Shown piece by piece: positions 44,992-53,923 of a stretch of 64,000 nt of DNA. The position numbers were made by a program, and so were the translations under genes. The first letter of the stretch is position 1; the number at the start of each line of letters is the position of its first letter. The notes below the pieces were generated by a model that was given only the letters and a program-made list of their open reading frames with translations, had not been told where the DNA came from and did no database searches. The stretch comes from Paraburkholderia kirstenboschensis (GTDB lineage Bacteria; Pseudomonadota; Gammaproteobacteria; Burkholderiales; Burkholderiaceae), in NCBI RefSeq assembly GCF_904848585.1, contig NZ_CAJHCR010000006.1, positions 62,001-126,000 of the forward strand, read 5' to 3'.

Positions 44992-46503
44992 TCATTGCGC
45001 GGCGCGGTCGATCAGGAACTGCGCGAGGAGCGGCACCGGACGACCCGTCGCCCCCTTCGCCGCGCCGCTCTTCCATGCGGTACCGGCGATGTCGAGGTGC
45101 GCCCACGGATACGCGTCGGTGAAGCGCGACAGAAAGCACGCCGCCGTGACGCTGCCCGCCGGACGGCCGCCGATGTTGGCAAGATCGGCGAAATTCGACT
45201 TCAGCTGTTCCTGATACTCATCGTCGAGCGGCAGGCGCCAGGCCGGGTCGGATGCCTCACGCGATGCGTCGAGCAACTCACCCGCAAGCGCGTCGTCTTT
45301 GGAGAAGAGGCCGCTGTTGTGATGGCCGAGCGCGATGATGCAAGCACCCGTGAGCGTGGCGATGTCGATCACCGCGGCCGGCTTGAAGCGCTCCGCATAA
45401 GTGAGCGCGTCACACAGAATCAGGCGCCCTTCGGCGTCGGTGTTCAGCACTTCGATCGTCAAACCCTTCATGCTGGTGACGATGTCGCCCGGCTTGGTGG
45501 CAGTGGCCGAGGGCATGTTCTCGACCGCGGGAATGATGCCGACCACGTTGATGTTCAGGCCCAGCTCGGCGACGGCGCGCAGCGTGCCCAGCACCGAACC
45601 GGCGCCGCACATGTCGTACTTCATCTCGTCCATGCCTTCGCCAGGCTTCAGCGAAATGCCGCCCGTGTCGAACGTCACGCCCTTGCCGACCAGCACCACC
45701 GGCGCGGCCTTCGCGGCGCCGCCCTGATACTGCAGCACGATGAACTGCGCGGGTTCGACCGAGCCGGCCGTGACCGACAGGAACGAGCCCATCTTCAACG
45801 CTTCGCACTGTTTTTCGCCGAGCACTTCGACCTTCAGCTTCCAGTCTTTGGCGAGCTTCTTCGCGGTGTTCGCGAGATAGGTCGGCGTGCAGACGTTGCT
45901 CGGCAAATTGCCGAGGTCGCGTGTGAGGTCCATGCCGTTGGCAAGAGCCGCGCCCTGCTTCGCCGCGAGCTTGGCGGCTTTCTCGTCGCCGGTATTCACG
46001 CTGAATACGATGCGCTTGAGTGCGCGCGCCGAATTGTCCGGCTTGCTCTTCATTTGCGTGAACTTATAGGTCAGTTCGCGCAGCGCGAGGATCGCGGCGC
46101 GCACGCCCCAGTCGGCCGAACGCTCGAGGATAGGCAGTTGGGCCAGCGTGAAGGTGACCTGCACGATCTTCGTGGCGAGCAGCGCGCGCCAGGCCGCTCG
46201 CACGGCTTCGCCATAGGCTTTCTGACTGAAAGCGTCCTGTTTGCCGAGACCCACGAGCAGCACGCGCGACGCGCCGATACCCGAGACTTCATGCAGGAAC
46301 AGCGTGGTGCCCGCTTTGCCGTCCATGTCGCCCGCCTTGATGATGCGGGTCAGGAGGCCCTTGGTGAGCGCGTCGATTTCAAGTGCCGCGCCCGAGAGCG
46401 TTTGCGACTCGAACACGCCGATTACGATGCAATCGGATTTCCCGGTGAGGAAACCGTTTGACGAGCCTTTGGTCCAATCACAGGCTTTTATGCTAAAGTC
46501 CAT
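44992..46503 (-). CDS. pepA: Leucyl aminopeptidase (cytosol aminopeptidase PepA)
   Basis: Encodes 503 aa from ATG at 46503. The M17 signature NTDAEGRLILCDALTYA lies near 345-361, with metal and active-site regions VGKGVTFDTGGISLKPGEGM and YDMCGAGSVLG. It removes N-terminal residues from peptides in the cytosol; in enterics PepA also binds DNA. It is divergent from lptF, 137 bp apart. Confidence 0.96.
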   Translation of the reverse strand: MDFSIKACDWTKGSSNGFLTGKSDCIVIGVFESQTLSGAALEIDALTKGLLTRIIKAGDMDGKAGTTLFLHEVSGIGASRVLLVGLGKQDAFSQKAYGEAVRAAWRALLATKIVQVTFTLAQLPILERSADWGVRAAILALRELTYKFTQMKSKPDNSARALKRIVFSVNTGDEKAAKLAAKQGAALANGMDLTRDLGNLPSNVCTPTYLANTAKKLAKDWKLKVEVLGEKQCEALKMGSFLSVTAGSVEPAQFIVLQYQGGAAKAAPVVLVGKGVTFDTGGISLKPGEGMDEMKYDMCGAGSVLGTLRAVAELGLNINVVGIIPAVENMPSATATKPGDIVTSMKGLTIEVLNTDAEGRLILCDALTYAERFKPAAVIDIATLTGACIIALGHHNSGLFSKDDALAGELLDASREASDPAWRLPLDDEYQEQLKSNFADLANIGGRPAGSVTAACFLSRFTDAYPWAHLDIAGTAWKSGAAKGATGRPVPLLAQFLIDRAAQ

Positions 46504-46640
46504 CGCGCTTGTCCTCGGATAAAATCTGGGCTTAGGATGAAAGCCGCAATTATCCGCTATTTTTCCCGCGGCGGCTGCACCGGAGGCGTGACGGGAAGCA
46601 ACCCGCGCGTCGCTGAGAGCGCCCCCTCTCGTCATCAATA

Positions 46641-47738
46641 ATGATCTTCGAACGCTCCCTCCAGCGCGAACTCGCGTACACGGCTGGTGCCGTGTTCATG
46701 GTTCTCCTCACGCTCGTGCTGACCACGATGATGATCCGCATCGTCGGCTTCGCGGCGCAGGGCGAAATCGACCCGCGCGACGTGCTGGTCCTGATCGGGC
46801 TGACCGTGATCGGTTATCTGGCCATCATGCTCGTCGCCACGCTGTTCGTGTCGATCCTGTTCGTGCTGACGCGCTGGTACAAAGACTCCGAGATGGTCGT
46901 GTGGCTGTCTTCGGGCGTCAGTCTCACGCAATTCATCAAGCCGATTGGCATCTTCGCCACGCCGATCATCATTCTCATCATGTTCTTCGTGTTCGTCGGC
47001 TGGCCGTGGTCCAATCAGCAAAGCAAACTGATCCGCGCGCGTTTTCAGCAGCGCGACGAAGTTTCGCTGCTCGCGCCCGGTCAGTTCCGCGAATCGGCGA
47101 GCACTCACCGCGTGTTCTTCATCGAGAAGATGTCGCCCGACCAGGGCCATGTGGAGAACGTGTTCGTGACGAGCACGGAAAACGGCAAGGTCAACGTGGT
47201 CGTGTCCAAGAACGGCCACACCGAAACGCATAAGAACGGCGACCGCTTCGTCGTTCTGGAAAACGGCCGCCGCTATGAGGGCGAACCGGGACACCCGGAT
47301 TTCCGCATCATGGAGTTCGAGCGTTACGGCGTCAAAATCGAGAGCCAGCCGGTCGTCAATACGACGAGCACCACCGGCACGCCCACGCTCACGCTGTTGC
47401 GCAATCCGACCAGGGACAATCTCGCGGAGTTCGCCTGGCGCGCCGGCCTGCCGCTCATCGCGATCAATCTGATGCTGCTCGCCATTCCGCTCGCGCATCA
47501 GAACCCGCGGCGCAGCCGCACGATCAATCTCGTCATGGCCGTGCTGATCTATCTGACGTATTCGAATCTGTTGAACGTGGTGCAGTCGTGGATCGAGCAA
47601 GGCAAGATTTCGTTCGGGGTTGGACTCGTGAGTCTGCATGTGATCGTGGCAGCGATTGTCGCGTTCATCTTCTGGCTGCGCGTGCGCAACCGGCCGCTGT
47701 TCACGCGGGCCATGTTCACCCGTTCGCAGGGAGCGTGA
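46641..47738 (+). CDS. lptF: LPS export ABC transporter permease LptF
   Basis: Encodes 365 aa with N-terminal membrane segments (about 13-35, 55-80, 100-125), a periplasmic beta-jellyroll-like middle and C-terminal segments (about 275-350). FERSLQRELAYTAGAVF is the usual start. LptF, LptG and LptB2 extract lipopolysaccharide from the inner membrane. It is followed by lptG after 3 bp. A TAAAAT at 46519-46524 may be its -10 element. Confidence 0.94.
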   Translation: MIFERSLQRELAYTAGAVFMVLLTLVLTTMMIRIVGFAAQGEIDPRDVLVLIGLTVIGYLAIMLVATLFVSILFVLTRWYKDSEMVVWLSSGVSLTQFIKPIGIFATPIIILIMFFVFVGWPWSNQQSKLIRARFQQRDEVSLLAPGQFRESASTHRVFFIEKMSPDQGHVENVFVTSTENGKVNVVVSKNGHTETHKNGDRFVVLENGRRYEGEPGHPDFRIMEFERYGVKIESQPVVNTTSTTGTPTLTLLRNPTRDNLAEFAWRAGLPLIAINLMLLAIPLAHQNPRRSRTINLVMAVLIYLTYSNLLNVVQSWIEQGKISFGVGLVSLHVIVAAIVAFIFWLRVRNRPLFTRAMFTRSQGA

Positions 47739-47741
47739 CCG

Positions 47742-48890
47742 ATGCGCATCTATGAAAGGTACTTCGCGCGTCAGATCTATCTCACGTTCATCTTCATTCT
47801 GTTCGCGTTTTCGGGCTTGTTCTTCTTCTTCGACCTGATCAACGAACTGAACTCGGTCGGCCACGGCAACTATAAATTTCAGTACGCGGTACTGCGCGTC
47901 GCGCTGCAAACGCCGTCGCGCTTCTACGAAATCATTCCAGTTGCCGCGCTGATCAGCGCGATTTACGTGTTCGCGCAAATGGCGGCGAACTCCGAGTACA
48001 CGATTTTCCGCGTGTCCGGGCTTGCCACCAATCAGGCATTGCGCTCTTTGCTGAAGATCGGCATTCCGCTCGTGTTTCTCACGTATCTGATCGGCGAAGT
48101 GGTCGGTCCGTACACCGATCAGTTGTCGGAACGTGTGCGGCTGGAGGCTCTGGGGTCGTCGGTATCGAGCAACTTCCAGTCGGGCGTGTGGGTGAAAGAT
48201 ACGCTCACGGCGCGCGCGGACGGCGAGCAGGTCACGCGCTTCGTGAATGTCGGCGAACTGAAGCCGGACGCGACAATCAGTAACGTACGGATTTACGAGT
48301 TCGATTCGAAGTTCCGGCTCTCGAATGTGCGCATTGCGAAGACCGGTGTTTATCAGCCGCCGGGGCATTGGCAATTGACCGGCGTGACCGATACACAATT
48401 GATCGACGTGCCGCCGCCTCCGGGCACGCCGGCCGACGCGCTCAATCCCGTGTATCGTGCAAAGCAGGTTGCACTGCCTGAATATTCGTTGCGCTCGGAG
48501 CTTACGCCGCAGATTCTGTCGGTGCTGCTCGTGTCGCCGGATCGCATGTCGATGTTCAATCTGTTCCGCTACATCCAGCATCTGACCGAGAATCATCAGG
48601 ACACGCAGCGTTACGAGATCGCGCTGTGGCGCAAGGTGCTGTATCCGTTTGCCGTGTTCGTTATGCTGGTGCTGTCGCTGCCCTTCGCGTATCTGCATAC
48701 GCGGGCCGGCGTGGTCGGCATGAAGGTGTTCGGCGGGATCATGCTCGGCATGAGCTTCCAGTTGTTCAACACGCTGTTCTCGCATATCGGCACGCTCAAC
48801 ACCTGGCCCGCGCCGCTGACGGCGGCGACTCCGGGGCTCGTGTATCTCGTGCTGGGTCTCGTCGGGCTGAAGTGGGTTGACCGGCATTAG
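47742..48890 (+). CDS. lptG: LPS export ABC transporter permease LptG
   Basis: Encodes 382 aa. MRIYERYFARQIYLTFIFIL begins the first membrane segment. ALQTPSRFYEIIPVAALISA and FRVSGLATNQALRSLLKIG are conserved, and the C-terminal segments contain LPFAYLHTRAGVVGMKVFGG. It pairs with LptF in the Lpt machine. The only gap to lptF is 3 bp. Confidence 0.95.
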   Translation: MRIYERYFARQIYLTFIFILFAFSGLFFFFDLINELNSVGHGNYKFQYAVLRVALQTPSRFYEIIPVAALISAIYVFAQMAANSEYTIFRVSGLATNQALRSLLKIGIPLVFLTYLIGEVVGPYTDQLSERVRLEALGSSVSSNFQSGVWVKDTLTARADGEQVTRFVNVGELKPDATISNVRIYEFDSKFRLSNVRIAKTGVYQPPGHWQLTGVTDTQLIDVPPPPGTPADALNPVYRAKQVALPEYSLRSELTPQILSVLLVSPDRMSMFNLFRYIQHLTENHQDTQRYEIALWRKVLYPFAVFVMLVLSLPFAYLHTRAGVVGMKVFGGIMLGMSFQLFNTLFSHIGTLNTWPAPLTAATPGLVYLVLGLVGLKWVDRH

Positions 48891-48901
48891 GAGCCTTTGT
48901 C

Positions 48902-49282
48902 ATGGCTACGCATGGATTGGTGTTGTTCGGGCATGGCGCGAGAGATGCGCGCTGGCGCGAGCCGTTCGAGAGGCTGGCGGAGAAATTGCGCGCGGCGCGA
49001 GCTTCTGGTGGCGATGACGGGTTCGTCCGGTTAGCTTTTCTTGAGTTGATGGAGCCGGATTTGCTCACGGCAGTGGGCGAGCTTGTCGCCGACGGCTGTG
49101 ATGTGGTCACCGTTGTGCCCGTGTTCTTCGGGCAAGGCGGGCATATCAGGAAGGATTTGCCGGAATTGATTCAGCGCTGTCGGGACGCGCAGCCTTCTGT
49201 TGAAATCCGATGCGCGATTGCTGTCGGCGAGGATGATGCTGTGCTTGATGCTGTCGCGATTTATTGTCTGCGGCAGGTTTGA
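48902..49282 (+). CDS. cbiX: Short sirohydrochlorin chelatase CbiX
   Basis: Encodes 126 aa, the single-domain CbiX(S) form. The catalytic histidines are in GLVLFGHGARD (His11) and FFGQGGHIRKDLP. It inserts cobalt or iron into sirohydrochlorin. Given cobA (precorrin-2 synthesis) and cysI (a sirohaem enzyme) downstream, iron insertion for sirohaem is plausible; cobalt for B12 is the alternative. It is 11 bp after lptG. Confidence 0.92.
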   Translation: MATHGLVLFGHGARDARWREPFERLAEKLRAARASGGDDGFVRLAFLELMEPDLLTAVGELVADGCDVVTVVPVFFGQGGHIRKDLPELIQRCRDAQPSVEIRCAIAVGEDDAVLDAVAIYCLRQV

Positions 49283-49800
49283 GTTTTTTGCCTTTGACTG
49301 CGGAACGGGTGGTTTCCGTGCGTCCGGCAGTTCCCTCTTTTTCTCTGCCTGAGCCGCACGTTCGTTGTGCGGTCAGCGCGTCGTAGGTCTCTCTTGTTCT
49401 GTTGGTGCTGACCTTGTGGCGTTGCGCGTGAGCGCAATTTCGCCCGCAATGTTCACGCATTCGTGGCATGCGTCCTTGGGAACTCGCATGCGTCGCGCAT
49501 AGCTCACGTTGATTCAGATTTTCCCAATACATCGTTGAGCACTTTCCCCTTTGCTGCGAGCGGAAATCCGATTTCGCTTGCACTTCTCATCCCCTAATCT
49601 GAACGACGAGCTTGCTGGTGTGCGCGAACAGCATCTTGCTAGATGCAATGCTTCGTTATCCTGCCCGATCGAGTTCAGAGGCACTCAAAAACGACGACAC
49701 AGGACGGGAAGCAGAACACGATCTCGCGCGGCGCGTGTCGATGTCCAGCGCGGCCTGATGGCCGGCAACCGCATCAATTCATTCTGGATGAAGGAGACCC
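49283..49800. other. Left flank of the T6SS island, no gene seen
   Basis: 518 bp without a supported gene on either strand, T-richer than its left neighbour. It contains a small inverted repeat GCATC..GATGC near 49630-49645 and, at 49791-49796, the AAGGAG ribosome site of vgrG. No tRNA, integrase or insertion-sequence end was recognised. Confidence 0.5.
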
Positions 49801-52443
49801 ATGCTGAAGTTTTCGACCAGACGCACGATCACCGTTAGCGGCGCGGCGCTGCCGGAGTCGCCCTCGGGCGAGCCCGCACTGGTGCTCCGATCAATCCGTG
49901 GCGAGGAAACCCTGTCGGAAATCTACACCTACACGCTGGACATGGTGACGCCGCATGACCTCGACATGTTCAGCGACGACGCGGCGAACCTCGACCTGCG
50001 CGCCATGATCGGCAGGCCGCTGACCGTGGCTATCCAGCTTGAAGGAATGAGCCGGTTTTCCGGTCCTTCGTGGATGTCGAACATCGGCAGCGGCATGCGC
50101 GAGATCAGCGGCATCGTGACCAGCGCGCGCTTTGTCGAACAGCTGGACCGGCAAAGCCACTACCGGCTCACGCTGCAACCCGGTCTGTGGCTGGCCGGGC
50201 AGCGTTCGGACTACCGGATATTCCAGCGCAGGAATGTCATCGACATCATTCGCGAAGTGGTGCGGATCTATCCGTTTTCCTGCGCCTGGCGCACCAGCCG
50301 GATTTATCCGCCACTGGACTACCAGGTCCAGTACGGTGAGACGGATTTCGACTTCGTGCAGCGTCTGATGGCTGAGAACGGCATCTACTGGTTTTTCGAG
50401 CACTCGAAGGGCTATCACCGGATGGTGTTCGTGGACCATGTAGGCGCGCACAGGCCGGTGGAGAGCGAGGCGTATCACACGCTGGCGTACTACCCGCCGG
50501 GGCATAAGATCGACGCGGAGTATATCGACGGGTTCGATATCGCCCAGACGTTGCAGTCAGGCGTGTGGACGACGGACGACTATGACTTCAAGCAGCCCGA
50601 AGCCAGTCTCGGGGTGCGCAAGGTCCAGCCGCAGAAGACGATTCACAACGATCTGACGCGTTACGAGTGGCCGGGCGACTACACCAGCACGGCCGAGGGC
50701 GAGAAGTTCGCGCAGATCCGCATCGAGGAACTGTTCGCGCGCGGCGAGCGGGCCGAAGGCCGTGGCGCGCTGCGCAATGTGGTGTGCGGGACGACCTTCC
50801 ATCTGGAGAACCATCCGTACCGCAAGGCGAACCAGGAATACATGGTGATCCGCGCGAAGCTCGATGCGGAGGAGACGATGGACGCCTCCGGCCCGGGCGT
50901 CTACCGGTTCGACACTGACTTTACCGTGCAACCGGCGACCAATGTGTTCCGCCCGGCGCGCACGGTCCCGAAGCCGCGCACGACCGGCCCGCAGACTGCG
51001 GTGGTGACAGGCTTCGATAGAAACGTCGTGTCCACCGAGCCGTATGGGCGGGTGACGCTCAAGTTCCGCTGGGACAGGTCACCGAACCGGGACGAGAATT
51101 CGTCGTGCTGGGTGCGGGTCATGTCGTCGTGGGCGGGTAATGGTCACGGGAGCATCGGCGTGCCGCGTGTGGGCACGGAAGTGATCGTGGACTTCATCAA
51201 CGGTGACCCGGACCGGCCGTTCGTCATCGGGCAGGCCTACAACGCGAACAACATGCCGCCGTGGCCGTTGCAGGACAGCCACGCCCTGTCAGGCATGCTC
51301 AGTCGCAATCTGGAAGGGGGAGGGTCCAACCAGTTTGTTGCGGACGACACACCGGACCGGTTACAGGCGCAGGTCACGAGCGACCAGGCGAATTCGCGGC
51401 TGGTGGTGGGCTACAACACGCGCATCGTGCCCGGCGAGGGACGCAAGCAGGCGCGCGGCATCGGCTGGGAACTCGCCACTGATTCATGGGGCGTGCTACG
51501 TGCGAACCACGGCATGCTGGTGACTACCGAGACGCGCAGCGGTGCGCAGTCGCCCGAGAAGGACATGGGCGAAACGGTACAGCGGCTGACGCAGGCGCGT
51601 GAACAGCATGAGGACATGGCGCAGCTCGCGCAGCGGCACAACGCGCAGTCACCCGAGGCGAGCCAGCATGACGCCGCGAAAGCCATCAAGGCGCAGAACG
51701 ACGCGATCCGGGGCGGCGAGGTTCGTCCACGTGAGAATCCGTTCCCCGAAATGACGCGGCCCGATCTTGTCCTTGCGAGCGCGGCGGGGATCGGCATGAG
51801 CGCCACACAGGGCACGCACATCGTGAGTGGACAGGATCATGCGGTGACGGCAGGCCGCGACGTGAGCGTGTCGTCCGGGCGCTCACTGTTCGCGTCGGTG
51901 CGCGGCGCTATCTCGATGTTTGCGTACCAGCTCGGGCTGAAACTGATCGCCGCGAAAGGCAGGGTCGATATCCAGGCGCAGAGCGATGTGATGGCGCTTG
52001 CGGCCTTGAAGGACATCACGGTCACCAGCACGGATGGGCGGGTCGTGATCACCGCGTCGAAGGAAGTCTGGATCGGCGCGGGCGGCTCGTATATCCAGAT
52101 CAACGGCAGCGGAATTATCAACGGCTCGCCGGGAGCGATTCTGGAGAAAGGGGCGAGCTGGGATGTGCCGGGACCGGCGTCGATGCGCATGCCGTTGCCG
52201 GATCTGCCCGGCGAGAAAAGTTTCAGTGCGCAGTTTGTACTTCAGGACCGCAGCGGCGCCGTTCTCCGCAACTACCCGTACCGGCTCGATGCGGAAAACG
52301 GGCCGACCTGGTACGGCATCACTGACGAAAACGGCCTGACGCAGCGCGTCTGGACGGCCAGTGAGCAGAGTCTCAGGGCGCATCCGCACGAGGCGCCGCA
52401 GCCGGATGAGGCTGCGCCTGAGGACGATCCGCACGATTGCTGA
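49801..52443 (+). CDS. vgrG: Type VI secretion system spike protein VgrG
   Basis: Encodes 880 aa. Residues about 1-400 are the gp27-like domain (TRRTITVSG, RSIRGEETLSEIYTYTL, QYGETDFDFVQRLMAENGIY). The gp5 OB domain starts near 417 (GRVTLKFRWDR, GIGVP-like GSIGVPRVGTEVIVDFINGD). About 653-790 is the DUF2345 beta-helix needle, followed by a C-terminal extension of about 80 aa (FVLQDRSGAVLRNYPYRLDA) ending in acidic residues. Trimers cap the Hcp tube and carry effectors. No hcp, sheath or baseplate gene is nearby, so this is a solitary vgrG module served by a T6SS elsewhere. Confidence 0.95.
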   Translation: MLKFSTRRTITVSGAALPESPSGEPALVLRSIRGEETLSEIYTYTLDMVTPHDLDMFSDDAANLDLRAMIGRPLTVAIQLEGMSRFSGPSWMSNIGSGMREISGIVTSARFVEQLDRQSHYRLTLQPGLWLAGQRSDYRIFQRRNVIDIIREVVRIYPFSCAWRTSRIYPPLDYQVQYGETDFDFVQRLMAENGIYWFFEHSKGYHRMVFVDHVGAHRPVESEAYHTLAYYPPGHKIDAEYIDGFDIAQTLQSGVWTTDDYDFKQPEASLGVRKVQPQKTIHNDLTRYEWPGDYTSTAEGEKFAQIRIEELFARGERAEGRGALRNVVCGTTFHLENHPYRKANQEYMVIRAKLDAEETMDASGPGVYRFDTDFTVQPATNVFRPARTVPKPRTTGPQTAVVTGFDRNVVSTEPYGRVTLKFRWDRSPNRDENSSCWVRVMSSWAGNGHGSIGVPRVGTEVIVDFINGDPDRPFVIGQAYNANNMPPWPLQDSHALSGMLSRNLEGGGSNQFVADDTPDRLQAQVTSDQANSRLVVGYNTRIVPGEGRKQARGIGWELATDSWGVLRANHGMLVTTETRSGAQSPEKDMGETVQRLTQAREQHEDMAQLAQRHNAQSPEASQHDAAKAIKAQNDAIRGGEVRPRENPFPEMTRPDLVLASAAGIGMSATQGTHIVSGQDHAVTAGRDVSVSSGRSLFASVRGAISMFAYQLGLKLIAAKGRVDIQAQSDVMALAALKDITVTSTDGRVVITASKEVWIGAGGSYIQINGSGIINGSPGAILEKGASWDVPGPASMRMPLPDLPGEKSFSAQFVLQDRSGAVLRNYPYRLDAENGPTWYGITDENGLTQRVWTASEQSLRAHPHEAPQPDEAAPEDDPHDC

Positions 52444-52475
52444 GCATTCCCTTACTTCGAAAAAAAGGTCAATAA

Positions 52476-53387
52476 ATGACTGGCCCGAATCAAGCCCCGA
52501 TCGGCACCATGATGTGCGGACCGAACATGCCGACCCAGGTTGCGCAATGTATGACGCGGAAGGTGAGCTTTACTTTTTATTGCGCACCCCGAGATGATCT
52601 GGACGACAATCAGATCTACCACGGTGCGTATGACACCGACGTGACACATAGAGGTGTCACCGACTCCGCGCCGTATCTGACGGGTATGCCGTATGTGCTC
52701 GTCGATGCCGATACGCATGCGGTGATCTATCCGTACAACAGTGCAGAGGGCAGGACCGCGACGTTTCCGGCCAACGTATCAATGAACACCCTGCAAGACG
52801 GACAGCGCTTCAGGCATTCACTGCCCCCTATCAACATTCCCGATCATGTCACCCGCATCGCGCTGCACATGGCCAACGATGCCTACCTGTCGCACCGGAA
52901 CTTTCAGCTTTTTGCCTGGACGGTGCCCGATGCCGCCCATAGCAAGGTGCATGTGTATGAAGTCAGGTCTGACTTGCAGGGCCGGTTTGCAGAGCGGAAT
53001 CAGTTGGGCACACCGCCCGCCGAAAACACCCTGGCGGTCAAACCAGGAACAGCGGACGAATATCATGGCTACCTGAATGGTGACGTGTGGCTGAGCATCA
53101 GTCATGAATTCACCGATGATGAAATTACCCGGCTTTGCCCACCGGAAACGCTGTCACGCGCCCTTCTGCCCGGACAACATCCGGTGGCCCCGCAGGACAC
53201 TGCTGGAAACGCCATTGCGCCCGTGCCCCCGGCAGCCGCGCCAGGAATGCAGGCGGTGCAACTGAACCAGCAGACCTACGCCGGACCCATCACCGGCGTA
53301 GCTCATCCCCCGCTGCCGGTACCGCAGCCGCATCCACAAACGCCGCCGCAAGCAGCGGGCAACACCCAGTCACTGCCGGTTGACTGA
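52476..53387 (+). CDS. Unrecognised protein encoded between vgrG and a candidate effector
   Basis: Encodes 303 aa; not recognised as a known family. It starts MTGPNQAPIGTMMCGPNMPT, has no signal peptide or membrane segment, and is predicted mostly beta with a soluble globular part to about residue 225. A Pro/Gln/Ala-rich tail follows (PLPVPQPHPQTPPQ near the end). It starts 32 bp after vgrG and ends 6 bp before the peptidase gene, so the three should be cotranscribed. The position fits an effector adaptor or chaperone, or a delivery part. That role is inferred from context only. Confidence 0.75.
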   Translation: MTGPNQAPIGTMMCGPNMPTQVAQCMTRKVSFTFYCAPRDDLDDNQIYHGAYDTDVTHRGVTDSAPYLTGMPYVLVDADTHAVIYPYNSAEGRTATFPANVSMNTLQDGQRFRHSLPPINIPDHVTRIALHMANDAYLSHRNFQLFAWTVPDAAHSKVHVYEVRSDLQGRFAERNQLGTPPAENTLAVKPGTADEYHGYLNGDVWLSISHEFTDDEITRLCPPETLSRALLPGQHPVAPQDTAGNAIAPVPPAAAPGMQAVQLNQQTYAGPITGVAHPPLPVPQPHPQTPPQAAGNTQSLPVD

Positions 53388-53393
53388 AGAGAG

Positions 53394-53912
53394 GTGCTTC
53401 AGCCCATCTATGGCGCGGGGGCGGATTCCCGCTCGATGGCCCCGTTCAGCGTCAGGGTGGATGCACTGGGCATCACCGTGACGTTCACCGCGCGGGCCGT
53501 TGCCAATGCGGTGAACACCAGTAGTCGCACGACCGTCCAGCAGGCGCTGCGCCGGACCTCGCCGCGCGCATTTGCCGCCGTCCTGAAAGCCGCATGGCGC
53601 CTTCATATCAGTTCGGTGGATTTCTCCAGTTCATGGCGCCCGATGCTCGGTTCCCGACTGCATCGAATGGGCGTGGCCCTGGACGTCACGCATTTCGATG
53701 ATGCCGATGAGAACATTCATTTTACGATTCACAATCATGGATCCCAAGATAGAAATCATCCATTTCCCCAAAATTCCGGAGGCCGAAAACTGGCCGCTCT
53801 TTATACCGAATTGACGGGAAATAGTGAGGTCGAGACGGGGATGGTATATACGCCTTGGGTTCACTGGGTTTTGCCGCATGATTCGCATATGCACGTCACG
53901 GTTAAAAAATAA
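53394..53912 (+). CDS. Putative LAS/M15-type peptidoglycan peptidase, candidate T6SS effector
   Basis: Encodes 172 aa from GTG at 53394 (ATG at 53436 is an alternative). The metallopeptidase pattern HxxGxAxD is H90-RMGVAL-D97, and an HxH pair is H165/H167 in HDSHMHVTV. Together these give the zinc ligands of LAS enzymes (VanX, MepA and M15 relatives) that cut peptidoglycan stems. The first 80 residues are unrecognised. It has no signal peptide, as expected for cargo delivered by VgrG into a rival's periplasm. The next gene encodes a secreted protein that could be the immunity factor. A damaged second copy of its C-terminal half lies 1.3 kb downstream. Confidence 0.72.
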   Translation: MLQPIYGAGADSRSMAPFSVRVDALGITVTFTARAVANAVNTSSRTTVQQALRRTSPRAFAAVLKAAWRLHISSVDFSSSWRPMLGSRLHRMGVALDVTHFDDADENIHFTIHNHGSQDRNHPFPQNSGGRKLAALYTELTGNSEVETGMVYTPWVHWVLPHDSHMHVTVKK

Positions 53913-53923
53913 ATTTCATTGAG

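Noticed and set aside
46635..48887. A 750-codon minus-strand frame across lptF and lptG
   Set aside because: Composition is shadow-like (Arg, His and Gln runs) and both sense frames are well-conserved Lpt permeases.
49283..49800. Insertion-sequence end or tRNA attachment site at the left edge of the vgrG island
   Set aside because: No terminal inverted repeats, target duplication, transposase fragment or tRNA-like sequence could be found by eye.
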